Shown here one piece after another: positions 48,932 to 62,195 of a DNA stretch of 64,000 nt. Position 1 is the stretch's first letter. Each line of letters begins with the position of its first letter. The notes beneath the pieces were generated by a model that saw only the letters and a program-made list of their open reading frames with translations, was not told where the DNA came from and did not search any database. Where the stretch lies: NCBI GenBank assembly GCA_032622095.1, contig CP136066.1:3121784-3185783 (forward strand), in the 5' to 3' direction. Both the position numbers and the translations under genes were made by a program. This stretch comes from Siphonodentalium dalli (taxonomy: Eukaryota > Mollusca > Scaphopoda > Gadilida > Siphonodentaliidae).

Positions 48932-50739
48932 AAAAAATATGTATTTTCCAAAATTCCTTAAAGTGATGTGAAACACTATGGTAAATGGTAGGGCCAATGT
49001 CGGTATATATACATGCGATTCGTATAGGGCTTACGTGGTATCTAAGTCAGCAAAACCGGATTTAGAGCCATTTCTGACATTGCGTGATGAATGGGTGATG
49101 AAACAGCAGAGTCATGGGGAATGAATCCGCTGACCAAATCAGACCCATTAAACTATGATTAAACTGCGGCTGTCTGTGGCAAACGATCGCCGACTTTCGA
49201 CTTTTTCATACATAAGGGACACCGTGATCGCGTGACTTCGGGATTTCCGTGACCTGATGCCGACCAGATAAGTCTGTATCTGGTCGGCCCCATAATTATA
49301 CTAATGCATTGCCATTCATCTAGCACCCTGTCTCAATCGGATGTCCACATCTCGTGCATTAAAATAGGCTGCAACGATTTTCGAATGGCACCAAGATAAC
49401 ACATTACCATTATACAGATGAACCCTACTCTATTTGCCACTTACATCTTAAATCACATTTAATTGCTGCACGAACGTCTGCTATTTTGGATTCGTCTATT
49501 GTTGATGACCTTGCGTAAATGTCAGTACATATTGGTCGCGAAAGCCGACGAACATGAATTGGTAGAACCCTGCTGCCCCAACTGAACGTCACTTATCTGT
49601 ATTATATATGGTAGTAATAGTAAATTGTATATTGTTTTGTCCACTATAAGTATTGTTGTCTTTTAACCCTTCAAAAATGGAGTTTCCCGAACTATTACGA
49701 AAACCATGTGCCAAATCATTCCCACATATATGTATACGAGTCGTCCAATAGGCCCATATTTACATTGGCATTGCATGACAATGTATCACCGTGAATACAT
49801 GTATGAGAGACTCCCATATATATAGTAGCATGCACATGATATGTAATGCTGTATCGGCTCAGCCCCCGTCATGATCCGGTTAACCTGACATAAACTGACA
49901 TAAATTGATCAGGCACTGACATATGCGACTCGTTCCATACGCATCTCGTTGACGTAAAATGACGTGCGTGACGTTCGCCTCAACCATGAAACTGGAACTA
50001 TTTAAATAAAATTATCATCACACATGACAAACATGCCATGTGTATGTCCCACGCATTTTTACGGGGTACCTCTATAATGCATGTACTAGATGGATAGATT
50101 TGTATTATCATGATATTGTATGGAGAACTATCCGCTACATCCTCAAAGCTGTACTATATACATGCACATAAATCAGTCTAGCTCTCGACGTTCACCACGC
50201 CCGCAACCATGATCATCACCGTCGTCTTCGTCGTCAGTACGTTCACGTATATCAATAATTTGTTTTGCAGCTCTTCTTGATAAGTTAATTTGCAACAACT
50301 AATACAACCAGTATTAATATTTCGCAATATGTACATGTACGTTTTAGAATGTTTGATTCCGGGATCGGGTTATATCTGCCAAAGAGCGGGTTATAGCAAA
50401 AATATCATTTTTTTTCTCGAGGTTTTTTTTCTTCTTCTAACAATTGCCTGAACGTCACATACACTATTTAAGACCTATTGGACGACATGTCTGTCATGCA
50501 CTAACATATAGTTCATGTCACACAGGTGGTAACAGTACATCAGTCATGCTCTACATGTAGTATAATTCTGGACCTCATAATAATCACACAAAATGTACTG
50601 TATACACAACTATGATTATGGTGTTTCAAAGTAATTTCATTTCAACATGATGGGCATCTGTGTCGCGCCGAAGCTGGATATATCATAATGGACGACAAAT
50701 GGAATGAAGGAATGATATTTCCTTTCGATTATTCCTGTG
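48932..50739. other. No gene seen; possible decayed MITE trace
   Basis: At about 49698-49745 gaaaaccatgtgccaaatcat followed by tatacgagtcgtcc looks like a badly decayed left end of the CCCTGTGCC family. At 50205-50240 there is a short gtcgtcttcgtcgtcag stretch. Nothing else is assigned. Confidence 0.4.
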
Positions 50740-52400
50740 GTTCACTTATCATGAATATCGTATTTTGTATAAGGTCCAATCACCGTCCGTTGCATGAAAT
50801 ACATTCAGCTGCATAATATGTAATATATATATATATGATCAGTGACATTTAGTGCGACAATCGAAGATTACCACCCTTGCCCTCATCAGTAGGAACACGT
50901 ATTGGTATGCCATGCTCTATCTTCACGGAACCTGAACATTGTCCTTTGTATATATTGTAGTAAATATAATATCTTCAGCTGCAAAATGTGTAGTGTATGT
51001 ATCAGTGACATTTAGTGCGACAATCGAAGATTACAACCATATAGCATCGTCGTCGCCGCCGTCGCCATCATCATTATAGGAACAGGTACAAGTAGTGGTA
51101 TACCATGCCCATTCTGCAATGAACCTGAACCTCTATAGCAAATTACCCCTTCGTCCGTTGTATAGTGTACCAACCGCAACTTGCTGCATATGACATCGTC
51201 GTCGTTGTCCTCGCAACCATTACGACATACGACATTCTTACTGCTGTAATATGTGACCCGCCATATCAAATCCAGTCGTAAGTCGGGATTTGTTTACCCT
51301 GTGCCAATGCATTCTCTTATATATGCGAGTCGACCATAGGTCGCCTCGCATATATAAGAGAATGCATTGGCCAAACAATTTTTTACAATTTTAATAATTT
51401 GTTCTTGTATTCTTTAACAATTTTATAATTTCACCCATACAGAGCCCCAGACAAACATGAGCAGACGACACTCTTCTATATGCTCTTATATATGTGTGGG
51501 GCTCCCTGCAGGGTAATGGATGTTTTTTTAATTTTATGTCCTAAAAATTGTAAGAAACATTTATTTAAAAAAAAATGATAAAAAATTGTTAGGCCAATGC
51601 ATTCTCTTATATATGCGATGCGACCTATGGTCGACTCGCATATATAAGAGAATGCATTGGCACAGGGTAAAAAAATCCCGACTTACGACTGGATTTGATA
51701 TGGCGGGTCACATATAGGTAGCGGTGCCACCATCGGAGCCATCGTAATCGCCGTCCCGATATTCACTGCGCCTGGAAATCGTCTTTTTATGATATCCATT
51801 CGGCTCATAACAGATGATCCTCGTTACAATGCAACCTTCGTGTCCATTTATGGTCCGTATATGGGTACATATTTTATATCTACCTATTTTTAATCAAAGA
51901 TAAAGTAATATAATTTATCGCCTCAAACGGATTGCACGGGTCCCATTGATTTTCAAACAGGAATCAACAAAGAGCGTTCGTTTCTACTCATTTCCTGATA
52001 CGGTAATAACAAAGAGCGTTCAGTTATGGTATAGCTGAAAGCAAGAACTGGAGATGGACGTCATAAAGTTGACAAAACTTGTGTCCCAATCCCCATGTAA
52101 ATATATATAATTTATATACAATAAAATATGTTTAAATCAAAAGCGAGAACAATGCATAGATAACCATTTGCTGCATACTTATAACTTTAATATAGACACC
52201 AGTGCGACAATCGAAGCCACCTTCGTCGCTGTCCCAATCCGGGCTGTGCTTGAATATCGTATTTTGTATAAGATCCATTCAGCTCATAAAAGATGATCCT
52301 CATTATAATGTATAGAGAACCATTCACTGCATACTTAGAAATTTAACAAAGGCACCAGTGCGACAATCGAAGCTTACCTATGCAGTTGATCATGGGATGT
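50740..52400. repeat. Diverged segment repeats with conserved 'agtgcgacaatcgaag'
   Basis: agtgcgacaatcgaag is conserved at 50851, 51014, 52201 and 52357, set in longer diverged similarity. The surrounding words are cattcagctgcataat or cttcagctgcaaaat, gtggtataccatgcc or ttggtatgccatgc, aatatcgtattttgtataag, and tccattcagctcataa or tccattcggctcataa. Neighbouring stretches carry trinucleotides such as gtcgtcgtc, which read as Asp-rich on the minus strand. The copies do not share one open frame. They may be decayed duplicated exons or an old dispersed repeat. A MITE (51249-51715) has inserted in the cluster. Confidence 0.6.
51249..51715. mobile_element. CCCTGTGCC-family MITE, copy 5, inside a second inverted-repeat shell
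   Basis: The core (51296-51668) matches copy 4. Outside it the flanks are also inverted for about 47 bases. The left begins atatgtgacccgccatatca and runs to aagtcgggattt; the right begins aaatcccgacttacgactgg and runs to tggcgggtcacatat. The element therefore has an inner and an outer set of inverted termini. The outer ends differ from the outer ends of copy 1. No TTAA is seen at these edges. Confidence 0.9.
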
Positions 52401-53410
52401 GATTGATTCAGTTGGGGGTAGCGCCATTGATACGTGCTGTAGAGCTGAGACATCCGGATTTACCAATCAGTTTAACCAGCCGGCTATAGGGAGCGAACAT
52501 AGATCGATTTCTCTCCCCGTTAACAACACGTGTCTATGACTCGCTGTGATTCCACTCTTCATTATATCTAATCAGGATTATGTCATGTGGATAATCGAAG
52601 GTAAGGCGAAATTTATCACTTTAAATTGCATTATGCGATTAAAGGTGTCGGCGAATTTAATCCATTAGTCTGTGATTAACTGTGATTTTGACATTTGACT
52701 GGTCTGTGGTGGATTACGTAGTAATCGACATTGAAGCGTTTGGTTTTCATTGCTGAGATCTGCGCATCGTATTCCGTAAACGATCGCGCGCGCATTATGC
52801 AATTGTGAAGAGCGTATTTTAAAATGTAGATATATCAATGACAATTATATCGAACGAAGAAATACCTGACATAATATATCAGTTAGTCGGGATACAAATT
52901 AATGCGGTAATCATTCACACTTTATTTAAAATAAATTGTGTCAGTAAAGCTGTCACGCGATGTTGACCGTTTCTCATAACCACTCGTTCACGAGTAGTTC
53001 CTTAAGGAAGTGTTCAGATTTTAAGTTCAACGAACGGCCATTTATGGTTTTGTTTACTTATTGTCTGAACATTTCCAACCAATTAATGTTAATTATGCTG
53101 CTCTTGTATTATCTGTTTTTCTATCTAGCGTCTGCAGTTATTTCACTAACATCCATCCAAATGAACAATAAACTGGTCCAATGCGTTAGAATGCATACCT
53201 TGATATATAGAAGGATTGATCTCACTGATTCTGACACTCATGCTTTATTTGCATGAACTCAGGAAATTAAATTGTAGGAATGTATTCCTCAAAAGTGAAG
53301 TTTGATCAAATGGGTTATCGGTATAGAAATGGAACATCACCACGAATCGCCAGAGAATTGCAGAATATTTGTCTGGAAATCGCTGTTTGATTATGAGTCG
53401 TTCGTGTAGA
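52401..53410. other. No gene seen
   Basis: A 98-codon plus frame (52960-53256) contains a hydrophobic stretch (LMLIMLLLYYLFFYLASAV) that could be a membrane segment. It has no start context, neighbours or family match that I can recognise. AT-rich DNA often yields such stretches by chance. Confidence 0.4.
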
Positions 53411-53486
53411 AATCACCTTATAACACCGAAATCACCTTATAACACCGAAATCACCTTATAACACCGAAATCACCTTATAACACCGA
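53411..53486. repeat. 19-bp minisatellite, 4 copies
   Basis: Exact or near-exact repeats of gaaatcaccttataacacc. Confidence 0.95.
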
Positions 53487-53669
53487 ATTAGCAGGATGCT
53501 TGACTATAATTATTCGGTTGGGTATATGTCTATATGAGTCATTCGTGTTGACCGATATGTACGATATTCCTATCAATGTTGATCACATGGTCAAGACATT
53601 AGCGACATTAAGTTTACTATACACATTTTTGGGTAATGGGAGCAATACTCAAATATGAACATTAGCATG

Positions 53670-54035
53670 TATAAGAGAATGCATTGGCTTAACACATATT
53701 AAAAATGATAAAATTGTCAAAGAATGTAGAAAAATATTATAAAAATAAGAAAAAATTATAAAATTGTTAAAGAATGTAAGAAAAAAAGGTAAAAAGTGTT
53801 AAAAAATGATTTTTTTTTAGGCCAATGCATTCTCTTATATATGCGTGGCGACCTATGGTCGACTCGCATATATAAGAGAATGCATTGGCACAGGGCATAA
53901 CTGTAACTATCACAATGCGGTCAATGAGCCGGTTCCAATGATATCCATATTTGTATGTTTCTAGTGAGACAGACCCAAGATAATTTAGGCTGTTGCAGCT
54001 TCATTTGGGCTATTTTTCTGGGCGTTTTGTTGCAT
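53670..54035. mobile_element. CCCTGTGCC-family MITE, copy 6 (left module truncated)
   Basis: The left module survives only as tataagagaatgcattggct (from 53670). The right module (53820-53896) is complete. The right flank 53897-54035 is homologous, in reverse, to 20373-20514 of copy 1, including tcaatgagccggttccaatg and gatatccatatttgtatg. It fails to reach the outer gggtaaaggg end, so the copy is damaged at both edges. Confidence 0.85.
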
Positions 54036-54075
54036 TATGTCAGTTGTTAAATATTTGAGACATTTTCCCAACCCA

Positions 54076-54148
54076 CAACTCAACCAATCAACTCAATCAA
54101 TCAACTCACTCTACAACTCAACCAATCAACTCAATCAATCAACTCAAT
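54076..54148. repeat. 38-bp tandem duplication
   Basis: Two copies of caactcaaccaatcaactca, each followed by atcaatcaactca, made of smaller caatcaactc words. Confidence 0.9.
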
Positions 54149-55430
54149 TTCGTTATATTCTGCTTAGACTGGAGTATTTTATTTCATCAACATAAAACAG
54201 CTGCGCGTTCCTTATATATTTAGATCTATCAATGCCGTACAAAGAACAAAGATCACATTCTTAATACATACTCACCGCTATTGCAATTTTCAATTCGCAA
54301 TGCATGACAGTGAGGTTTTTGGGTTGCATGTTCAAAACACGACAGCGTCATGTGGGCCTTAAATTATGATAAAGTTACGATTTGAAATTTTGAAGACTGT
54401 AATTTAACATGTTGATTAATCAACGTTGAAATGTCGAAGAATGAGTTTTCTTTATAAATTGCTCAACTGGTCCTAAGTCACGCGGATACTTGAAAGGGCA
54501 TACACTTTATCACTTTCTCTTAGTATAGTTACAGTATGTGATTAAAACTGTCGAAAATTTAAATTTGTTAGCCAGTAATTTACAGTGATTCTGGCTTCAG
54601 TTCTTCTGTGTAGGATTAAGCAACTCTTAACAGCGAAGCTGAAATAAATTGATCGTGATTGGGATTCACTGTATTACGCAAAACAAACGTGTTCCATATC
54701 TTAAGTATAGTTGTACTGTTGTATGGTGTAATGCGTGCGCATTTCATAGACCTTCAGGGTTGAACTATACTCAACATTGAATCATTGAAACTAAGCGTGT
54801 GTGGATTGCCGTTTAACGCAAACCAAGAACGTTGTTCTAACAACGGTTACATACTGTTGTACTAGTATTTACCATAACAAGTAGGGTTCGTCAAAATATT
54901 GATGTATTGTCGGGTTAAGCAGGCCATACCATGTATATTTGATCACCGAGGTATTACGCCTTATGGTGGTAACCGCCCAGCACTTGAATTTGCATTGTGT
55001 GTTTAGCGCACTCCCAACAGTGCTGTATTTGTGAATATATGTAAGTTCTGACAGAGCTATAGCCTGACTGAATAAGTGATATTAATGCTAAACGGGAAAG
55101 GCAGAGCTTCTTCCTGTTTTTCTTTGAAGCAACATGGATTGTTCGAACTCCCAATTATAGAGTAAGTTATAAACTATGTTATGCGCCACAGGGTAGTGGC
55201 TCCATCAATCTGTAGACAAAGGGTTATATTATGTTGAATACAAATCAATCACATGGACCATTTAAACTACGAGGGGCGCATTGCATAGTCGAAGCATTTA
55301 ACTTTAGAAGGTAGTCTACACTCTTCATCGCTGTATATTTCGTGAATATCGCCGTTGCGAAAGTACTATGACTTTAATTATTTATCCTGCGATTTACAAT
55401 TGGGCATGGTTATTCGTGTAAATGACAACA
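54149..55430. other. No gene seen
   Basis: No tandem repeat, inverted element or coding sequence recognised. Short ORF 54954-55154 (minus) is unassigned. Confidence 0.4.
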
Positions 55431-55680
55431 TATATGCTACAACACACACAATATAACATGAATAACATAAGATAAGCAATATAACACATGCATTTTAACA
55501 CATATCATATAACAATTATACTACAACATAAATACTATACCATACAAAGTATAACATATATGCTATATAACATATATACTAACCACAACATATATACTAT
55601 ATAACATATTTACTATAACATATGTATTATACCATCTATAATATAACCTATACGAATAACAAACATACCATACCATATAA
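55431..55680. repeat. Degenerate 'ataacatatata' low-complexity repeat, part 1
   Basis: Loose repeats of ataacatatatactat and atacaacatat at uneven spacing. The same text resumes at 56216-56325. The intervening segment, including a hairpin, may have been inserted into one array. Confidence 0.75.
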
Positions 55681-55812
55681 AGTTATCATACAATATTGTG
55701 TACAGTATGTGTTTTTTCTTGTACTGGCGTGTCTCGTCCAATATGACTGTTCACCACAACCTGGACGAGTACAAGAAAAACTCATACTGTACACAACATT
55801 GTATAATGACAT
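55681..55812. mobile_element. 132-bp hairpin element inside the ataacatata repeat
   Basis: Left arm agttatcatacaatattgtg then tacagtatg and ttttttcttgtac is mirrored on the right by gtacaagaaaaactcatactg and tacacaacattgtataatgac. Mismatches are few and the loop is about 30 bases. An 89-codon frame over it has no recognised domain. Confidence 0.8.
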
Positions 55813-56215
55813 TTTTATTATCCATCTGTATGTTTATCAAATTTTGGGAATAAAACGTTTGTGGTTATTTTTTGTATTTGTCGGCACTTAATTCTCTATA
55901 AAAGCCTGTATATTGATCATCAGAAAGCATGATTTGGAAAAGTAAACACGGAAGTGAGAAAAAAAAAACTCAATGCGGAAGTGAAACGTCTGCTAAAATC
56001 CATCAGTGTTGCGCGCACCACAATTTCACCGATACATTTCGCAATAGAGTTAATTCGTGACGTCACGGAGTCCCAATAAAAAAGTGATATTGTACAGTCG
56101 GGAGTCTAATATGACTTTCGGGAGTCCAATATGACTTTTTCCAGGACTATCACGTGGCGGCTTTTGCCCAATCAGAAATGGTGTTAGTTAAGGGATGGAT
56201 AATAATACATAATAT
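55813..56215. other. No gene seen
   Basis: Contains a short duplication (gggagtctaatatgacttt and gggagtccaatatgacttt near 56100-56139). No gene recognised. Confidence 0.4.
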
Positions 56216-56325
56216 ACCAATTATACTATACCATATATACTATAACATGTACAATATATAATACTATAACGATTGTAGCATACCACACACATTATATAAC
56301 ATATACACTATAACATATATGGTAC
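56216..56325. repeat. Degenerate 'ataacatatata' low-complexity repeat, part 2
   Basis: Same loose ataacatatacactat wording as at 55431-55680. Confidence 0.7.
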
Positions 56326-56400
56326 GTTCACATTGGCAAGTGTTACGGTATTGTTTTCAGGCATTTTGATAAAGAAATAATTATATAATTTGTCAGAAAA

Positions 56401-59400
56401 TGCACGAGTCTCACATCTAACTATGTCATAAATACATGAGCACCACATCTAACTACGTCATAACTACATGAGCACCACATCTAACTACGTCATAACTACA
56501 TGAGCACCACATCTAACTATGTCATAACTACATGAGCACCACATCTAACTATGTCATAACTACATGAGCACCACATCTAACTATGTCATAACTACATGAG
56601 CACCACATCTAACTACGTCATAACTACATGAGCACCACATCTAACTATGTCATAACTACATGAGCACCACATCTAACTACGTCATAACTACATGAGCACC
56701 ACATCTAACTATGTCATAACTACATGAGCACCACATCTAACTACGTCATAACTACATGAGCACCACATCTAACTACGTCATAACTACATGAGCACCACAT
56801 CTAACTATGTCATAACTACATGAGCACCACATCTAACTACGTCATAACTACATGAGCACCACATCTAACTACGTCATAACTACATGAGCACCACATCTAA
56901 CTATGTCATAACTACATGAGCACCACATCTAACTATGTCATAACTACATGAGCACCACATCTAACTACGTCATAACTACATGAGCACCACATCTAACTAT
57001 GTGATAAATACATGAGCACCACATCTAACTACGTCATAACTACATGAGCACCACATCTAACTACGTCATAACTACATGAGCACCACATCTAACTATGTCA
57101 TAACTACATGAGCACCACATCTAACTATGTCATAACTACATGAGCACCACATCTAACTATGTCATAACTACATGAGCACCACATCTAACTATGTCATAAC
57201 TACATGAGCACCACATCTAACTATGTGATAAATACATGAGCACCACATCTAACTATGTCATAACTACATGAGCACCACATCTAACTATGTCATAACTACA
57301 TGAGCACCACATCTAACTATGTCATAAATACATGAGCACCACATCTAACTATGTCATAAATACATGAGCACCACATCTAACTATGTCATAAATACATGAG
57401 CACCACATCTAACTATGTCATAAATACATGAGCACCACATCTAACTATGTCATCAATACATGAGCACCACATCTAACTATGTCATAAATACATGAGAACC
57501 ACATCTAACTATGTCATAAATACATGAGCACCACATCTAACTATGTCATAAATACATGAGCACCACATCTAACTATGTCATAAATACATGAGCACCACAT
57601 CTAACTATGTCATAAATGCATGAGCACCACATCTAACTATGTCATAAATACATGAGCACCACATCTAACTATGTCATAAATGCATGAGCACCACATCTAA
57701 CTATGTGATAAATACATGAGCACCACATCTAACTACGTGATAAATACATGAGTACCACATCTAACTACGTGATAAATACATGACACCACATCTAACTATG
57801 TCATAAATGCATGAGCACCACATCTAACTATGTCATAAATGCATGAGCACCACATCTAACTATGTCATAAATACATGAGCACCACATCTAACTATGTCAT
57901 AAATGCATGAGCACCACATCTAACTATGTCATAAATACATGAGCACCACATCTAACTATGTCATAAATACATGAGCACCACATCTAACTACGTGATAAAT
58001 GCATGAGCACCACATCTAACTATGTCATAAATACATGAGCACCACATCTAACTACGTGATAAATACATGAGCACCACATCTAACTACGTGATAAATGCAT
58101 GAGCACCACATCTAAATACGTGATAAATGCATGAGCACCACATCTAAATACGTGATAAATACATGAGCACCACATCTAACTACGTGATAAATGCATGAGC
58201 ACCACATCTAAATACGTGATAAATGCATGAGGACCACATCTAAATACGTGATAAATGCATGAGGACCACATCTAACTATGTGATAAATGCATGAGCACCA
58301 CATCTAACTACGTGATAAATACATGAGCACCACATCTAACTATGTCATAAATACATGAGCACCACATCTAACTATGTCATAAATACATGAGCACCACATC
58401 TAACTATGTCATAAATACATGAGCACCACATCTAACTATGTCATAAATACATGAGCACCACATCTAACTACGTGATAAATGCATGAGCACCACATCTAAC
58501 TATGTCATAAATACATGAGCACCACATCTAACTACGTGATAAATACATGAGCACCACATCTAACTACGTGATAAATGCATGAGCACCACATCTAAATACG
58601 TGATAAATGCATGAGCACCACATCTAAATACGTGATAAATACATGAGCACCACATCTAACTACGTGATAAATGCATGAGCACCACATCTAAATACGTGAT
58701 AAATGCATGAGGACCACATCTAAATACGTGATAAATGCATGAGGACCACATCTAACTATGTGATAAATGCATGAGCACCACATCTAAATACGTGATAAAT
58801 GCAAGAGGACCACATCTAAATACGTGATAAATGCATGAGGACCACATCTAAATACGTGATAAATGCATGAATACCACATATAACTATGTCATAAATACAT
58901 GAGCACCACATCTAACTATGCCATAAATACATGAGCACCACATCTAACTATGCCATAAATACATGAGCACCACATCTAACTACGTGATAAATGCATGAAT
59001 ACCACATATAACTATGTGATAAATGCATGAGCACCACATCTAACTACGTGGTAAATACATGAGCACCACATCTAACTATGTGATAAATACATGAGCACAA
59101 CATCTAACTACGTGGTAAATACATGAGCACCACATCTAACTATGTGATAAATACATGAGCACCACATCTAACTATGTGATAAATACATGAGCACCACATC
59201 TAACTATGTGATAAATACACGAGCACCACATCTAACTATGTCATAAATACATGAGCACCACATCTAACTATGTCATAAATACATGAGCACCACATCTAAC
59301 TATGTGATAAATACACGAGCACCACATCTAACTATGCCATAAATACATGAGCACCACATCTAACTACGTAATAAATACATGAGCACCACATCTAACTATG

Positions 59401-61265
59401 TCATAAATGCATGAGCACCACATCTAACTATGTCATAAATACATGAGCACCACATCTAACTATGTCATAAATACATGAGCACCACATCTAACTACGTAAT
59501 AAATACATGAGCACCACATCTAACTATGTCATAAATACATGAGCACCACATCTAACTATGTCATAAATACATGAGCACCACATCTAACTACGTAATAAAT
59601 ACATGAGCACCACATCTAACTATGTGATAAATACATGAGCACCACATCTAACTATGTGATAAATACATGAGCACCACATCTAACTATGTCATAAATACAT
59701 GAGCACCACATCTAACTATGTGATAAATACATGAGCACCACATCTAACTATGTCATAAATACATGAGCACCACATCTAACTATGTGATAAATACATGAGC
59801 ACCACATCTAACTATGTCATAAATACATGAGCACCACATCTAACTATGTGATAAATACACGAGCACCACATCTAACTATGCCATAAATACATGAGCACCA
59901 CATCTAACTATGTGATAAATACATGAGCACCACATCTAACTATGCCATAAATACATGAGCACCACATCTAACTATGTGATAAATACATGAGCACCACATC
60001 TAACTATGTCATAAATACATGAGCACCACATCTAACTATGTGATAAATACATGAGCACCACATCTAACTATGTCATAAATACATGAGCACCACATCTAAC
60101 TATGTGATAAATACATGAGCACCACATCTAACTATGTCATAAATACATGAGCACCACATCTAACTATGTGATATATACACGAGCACCACATCTAACTATG
60201 CCATAAATACATGAGCACCACATCTAACTACGTAATAAATACATGAGCACCACATCTAACTATGTCATAAATGCATGAGCACCACATCTAACTATGTCAT
60301 AAATACATGAGCACCACATCTAACTATGTCATAAATACATGAGCACCACATCTAACTACGTAATAAATACATGAGCACCACATCTAACTATGTCATAAAT
60401 ACATGAGCACCACATCTAACTATGTCATAAATACATGAGCACCACATCTAACTACGTAATAAATACATGAGCACCACATCTAACTATGTGATAAATACAT
60501 GAGCACCACATCTAACTATGTGATAAATACATGAGCACCACATCTAACTATGTGATAAATACATGAGCACCACATCTAACTATGTGATAAATACATGAGC
60601 ACCACATCTAACTATGTCATAAATACATGAGCACCACATCTAACTATGTCATAAATACATGAGCACCACATCATTCTAACTACGTAATAAATACATGAGC
60701 ACCACATCTAACTATGTGATAAATACATGAGCACCACATCTAACTATGTCATAAATACATGAGCACCACATCTAACTATGTGATAAATACATGAGCACCA
60801 CATATAACTACGTGATAAATACATGACACCACATCTAACTACGTGATAAATACATGAGCACCACATCTAACTATGTCATAAATACATGAGCACCACATCT
60901 AACTATGTCATAAATACATGAGCACCACATCTAACTACGTAATAAATACATGAGCACCACATCTAACTATGCCATAAATACATGAGCACCACATCTAACT
61001 ACGTAATAAATACATGAGCACCACATCTAACTATGTGATAAATACATGAGCACCACATCTAACTATGTCATAAATACATGAGCACCACATCTAACTATGT
61101 CATAAATACATGAGCACCACATCTAACTACGTGATAAATGCATGCATACCACATATAACTATGTGATAAATACATGAGCACCACATCTAACTATGTGATA
61201 CATACATGAGCACCACATCTAACTACGTGATAAATACATGAGCACCACATCTAACTATGTGATAA
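56401..61265. repeat. 32-bp satellite, about 152 copies, with higher-order blocks
   Basis: The monomer is catgagcaccacatctaact followed by atgtcataaata. Left copies (to about 57.25 kb) mostly read cataactacatg. Later ones read cataaatacatg, cgtgataaatgcatg or cgtaataaatacatg. Monomer order repeats exactly over long distances. The text at 57961 onward recurs at 58441 (480 bases, 15 monomers). A run with cgtaataaatacatg at 59367 recurs at 60231 (864 bases, 27 monomers). A few monomers lose or gain bases (for example near 57781, 60674 and 60830). No ORF runs through. Confidence 0.97.
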
Positions 61266-61918
61266 TACACACTGCGTAGTTTCACTTGCAGTGATACTAC
61301 CGATATTTGCCAGAAAACTGCATGCCATTATCTCGTACGAATCAGTCACACATGTTTTGAAGGGAAGTTCAGTAGCAGTTACCTGCGTAACTACATACCT
61401 TTTTATTTCTCACGTCGTTAGCTTTGTTGAAGATGCATTTATATGCATATTGCCGTTCATATTTTGCCACCATGTGGTTTTATATGACGATTTTCTAAAA
61501 CATACCAGGCATATTTTTGCCAGCGTACACACGAAAGTACACATATAATATTCATTAAACTGTAGTTTTGTGTTCTAAATTCCAAACATCTTACGCAAGA
61601 AATAATACATCAAGGTCAATGATATCACGCATGCCTAACGTCACTAGTTGACATCTTCGTACTCTGATTCGCCGTCTCTTTTATCTGCATAATCGATCAG
61701 GTATCATCAATTATCGGTAATTAGCAATCATTCAGTAATTATCAATCAGTCGATGCCTTTGCGCAAAGTATATTTGCTTTATAACAGCAACTTGCGTGTT
61801 TTATATGATTAAATCCCAATTATGCACATGAGTTTAAACAGAAACGTCTCGCTATACATATTATCCATTCGTCATCGCCGCACAGGTTTAAATTTGATAC
61901 GCAAAACTCTCACGGGAG
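61266..61918. other. No gene seen
   Basis: An 85-codon plus frame (61291-61548) reads through hydrophobic stretches but shows no family signature. The remainder is AT-rich. Confidence 0.4.
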
Positions 61919-62136
61919 AAGCTAACATCGATTGATTGATTGCTTGGGGTTTATTGTCGCTTTAGCCACTCAGGTCATATCACGACATTGCCAGTTTTAG
62001 AGGTGGAGGAAATCCGCACACTTGCAACTAATCTAACAGTGATTTCAATGGCTGATAAACTCGTCAACCATGTGCGGCAAACCACCGGCTATCGGCGAGT
62101 AACTGGCAACTCCACCAGATAACGATGGAAACATGT

Positions 62137-62147
62137 GGATTTGAACC
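62137..62147 (-). promoter_or_regulatory. Pol III B box of the SINE
   Basis: ggttcaaatcc on the minus strand differs from the consensus ggttcgantcc at one position (a for g). It lies 60 bases downstream of the A-box start. Confidence 0.85.
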
Positions 62148-62195
62148 CTTATCGCCAGCGCTGGAGGGCGAAACGGCTTGGAGTGGTACCACTAA

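Noticed and set aside
48656-48997. Minus ORF sharing a ~24-residue peptide with one at 20607-20825
   Set aside because: The shared peptide is encoded by the palindromic end module of the CCCTGTGCC MITE, so it reflects element homology and not a protein family.
52960-53256. 98-codon ORF with a hydrophobic stretch
   Set aside because: No homologue recognised, AT-rich DNA readily yields such stretches, and no promoter or splice context was seen.
61291-61548. 85-codon ORF just right of the 32-bp satellite
   Set aside because: No domain or family signature. The length is within what chance gives in this window.
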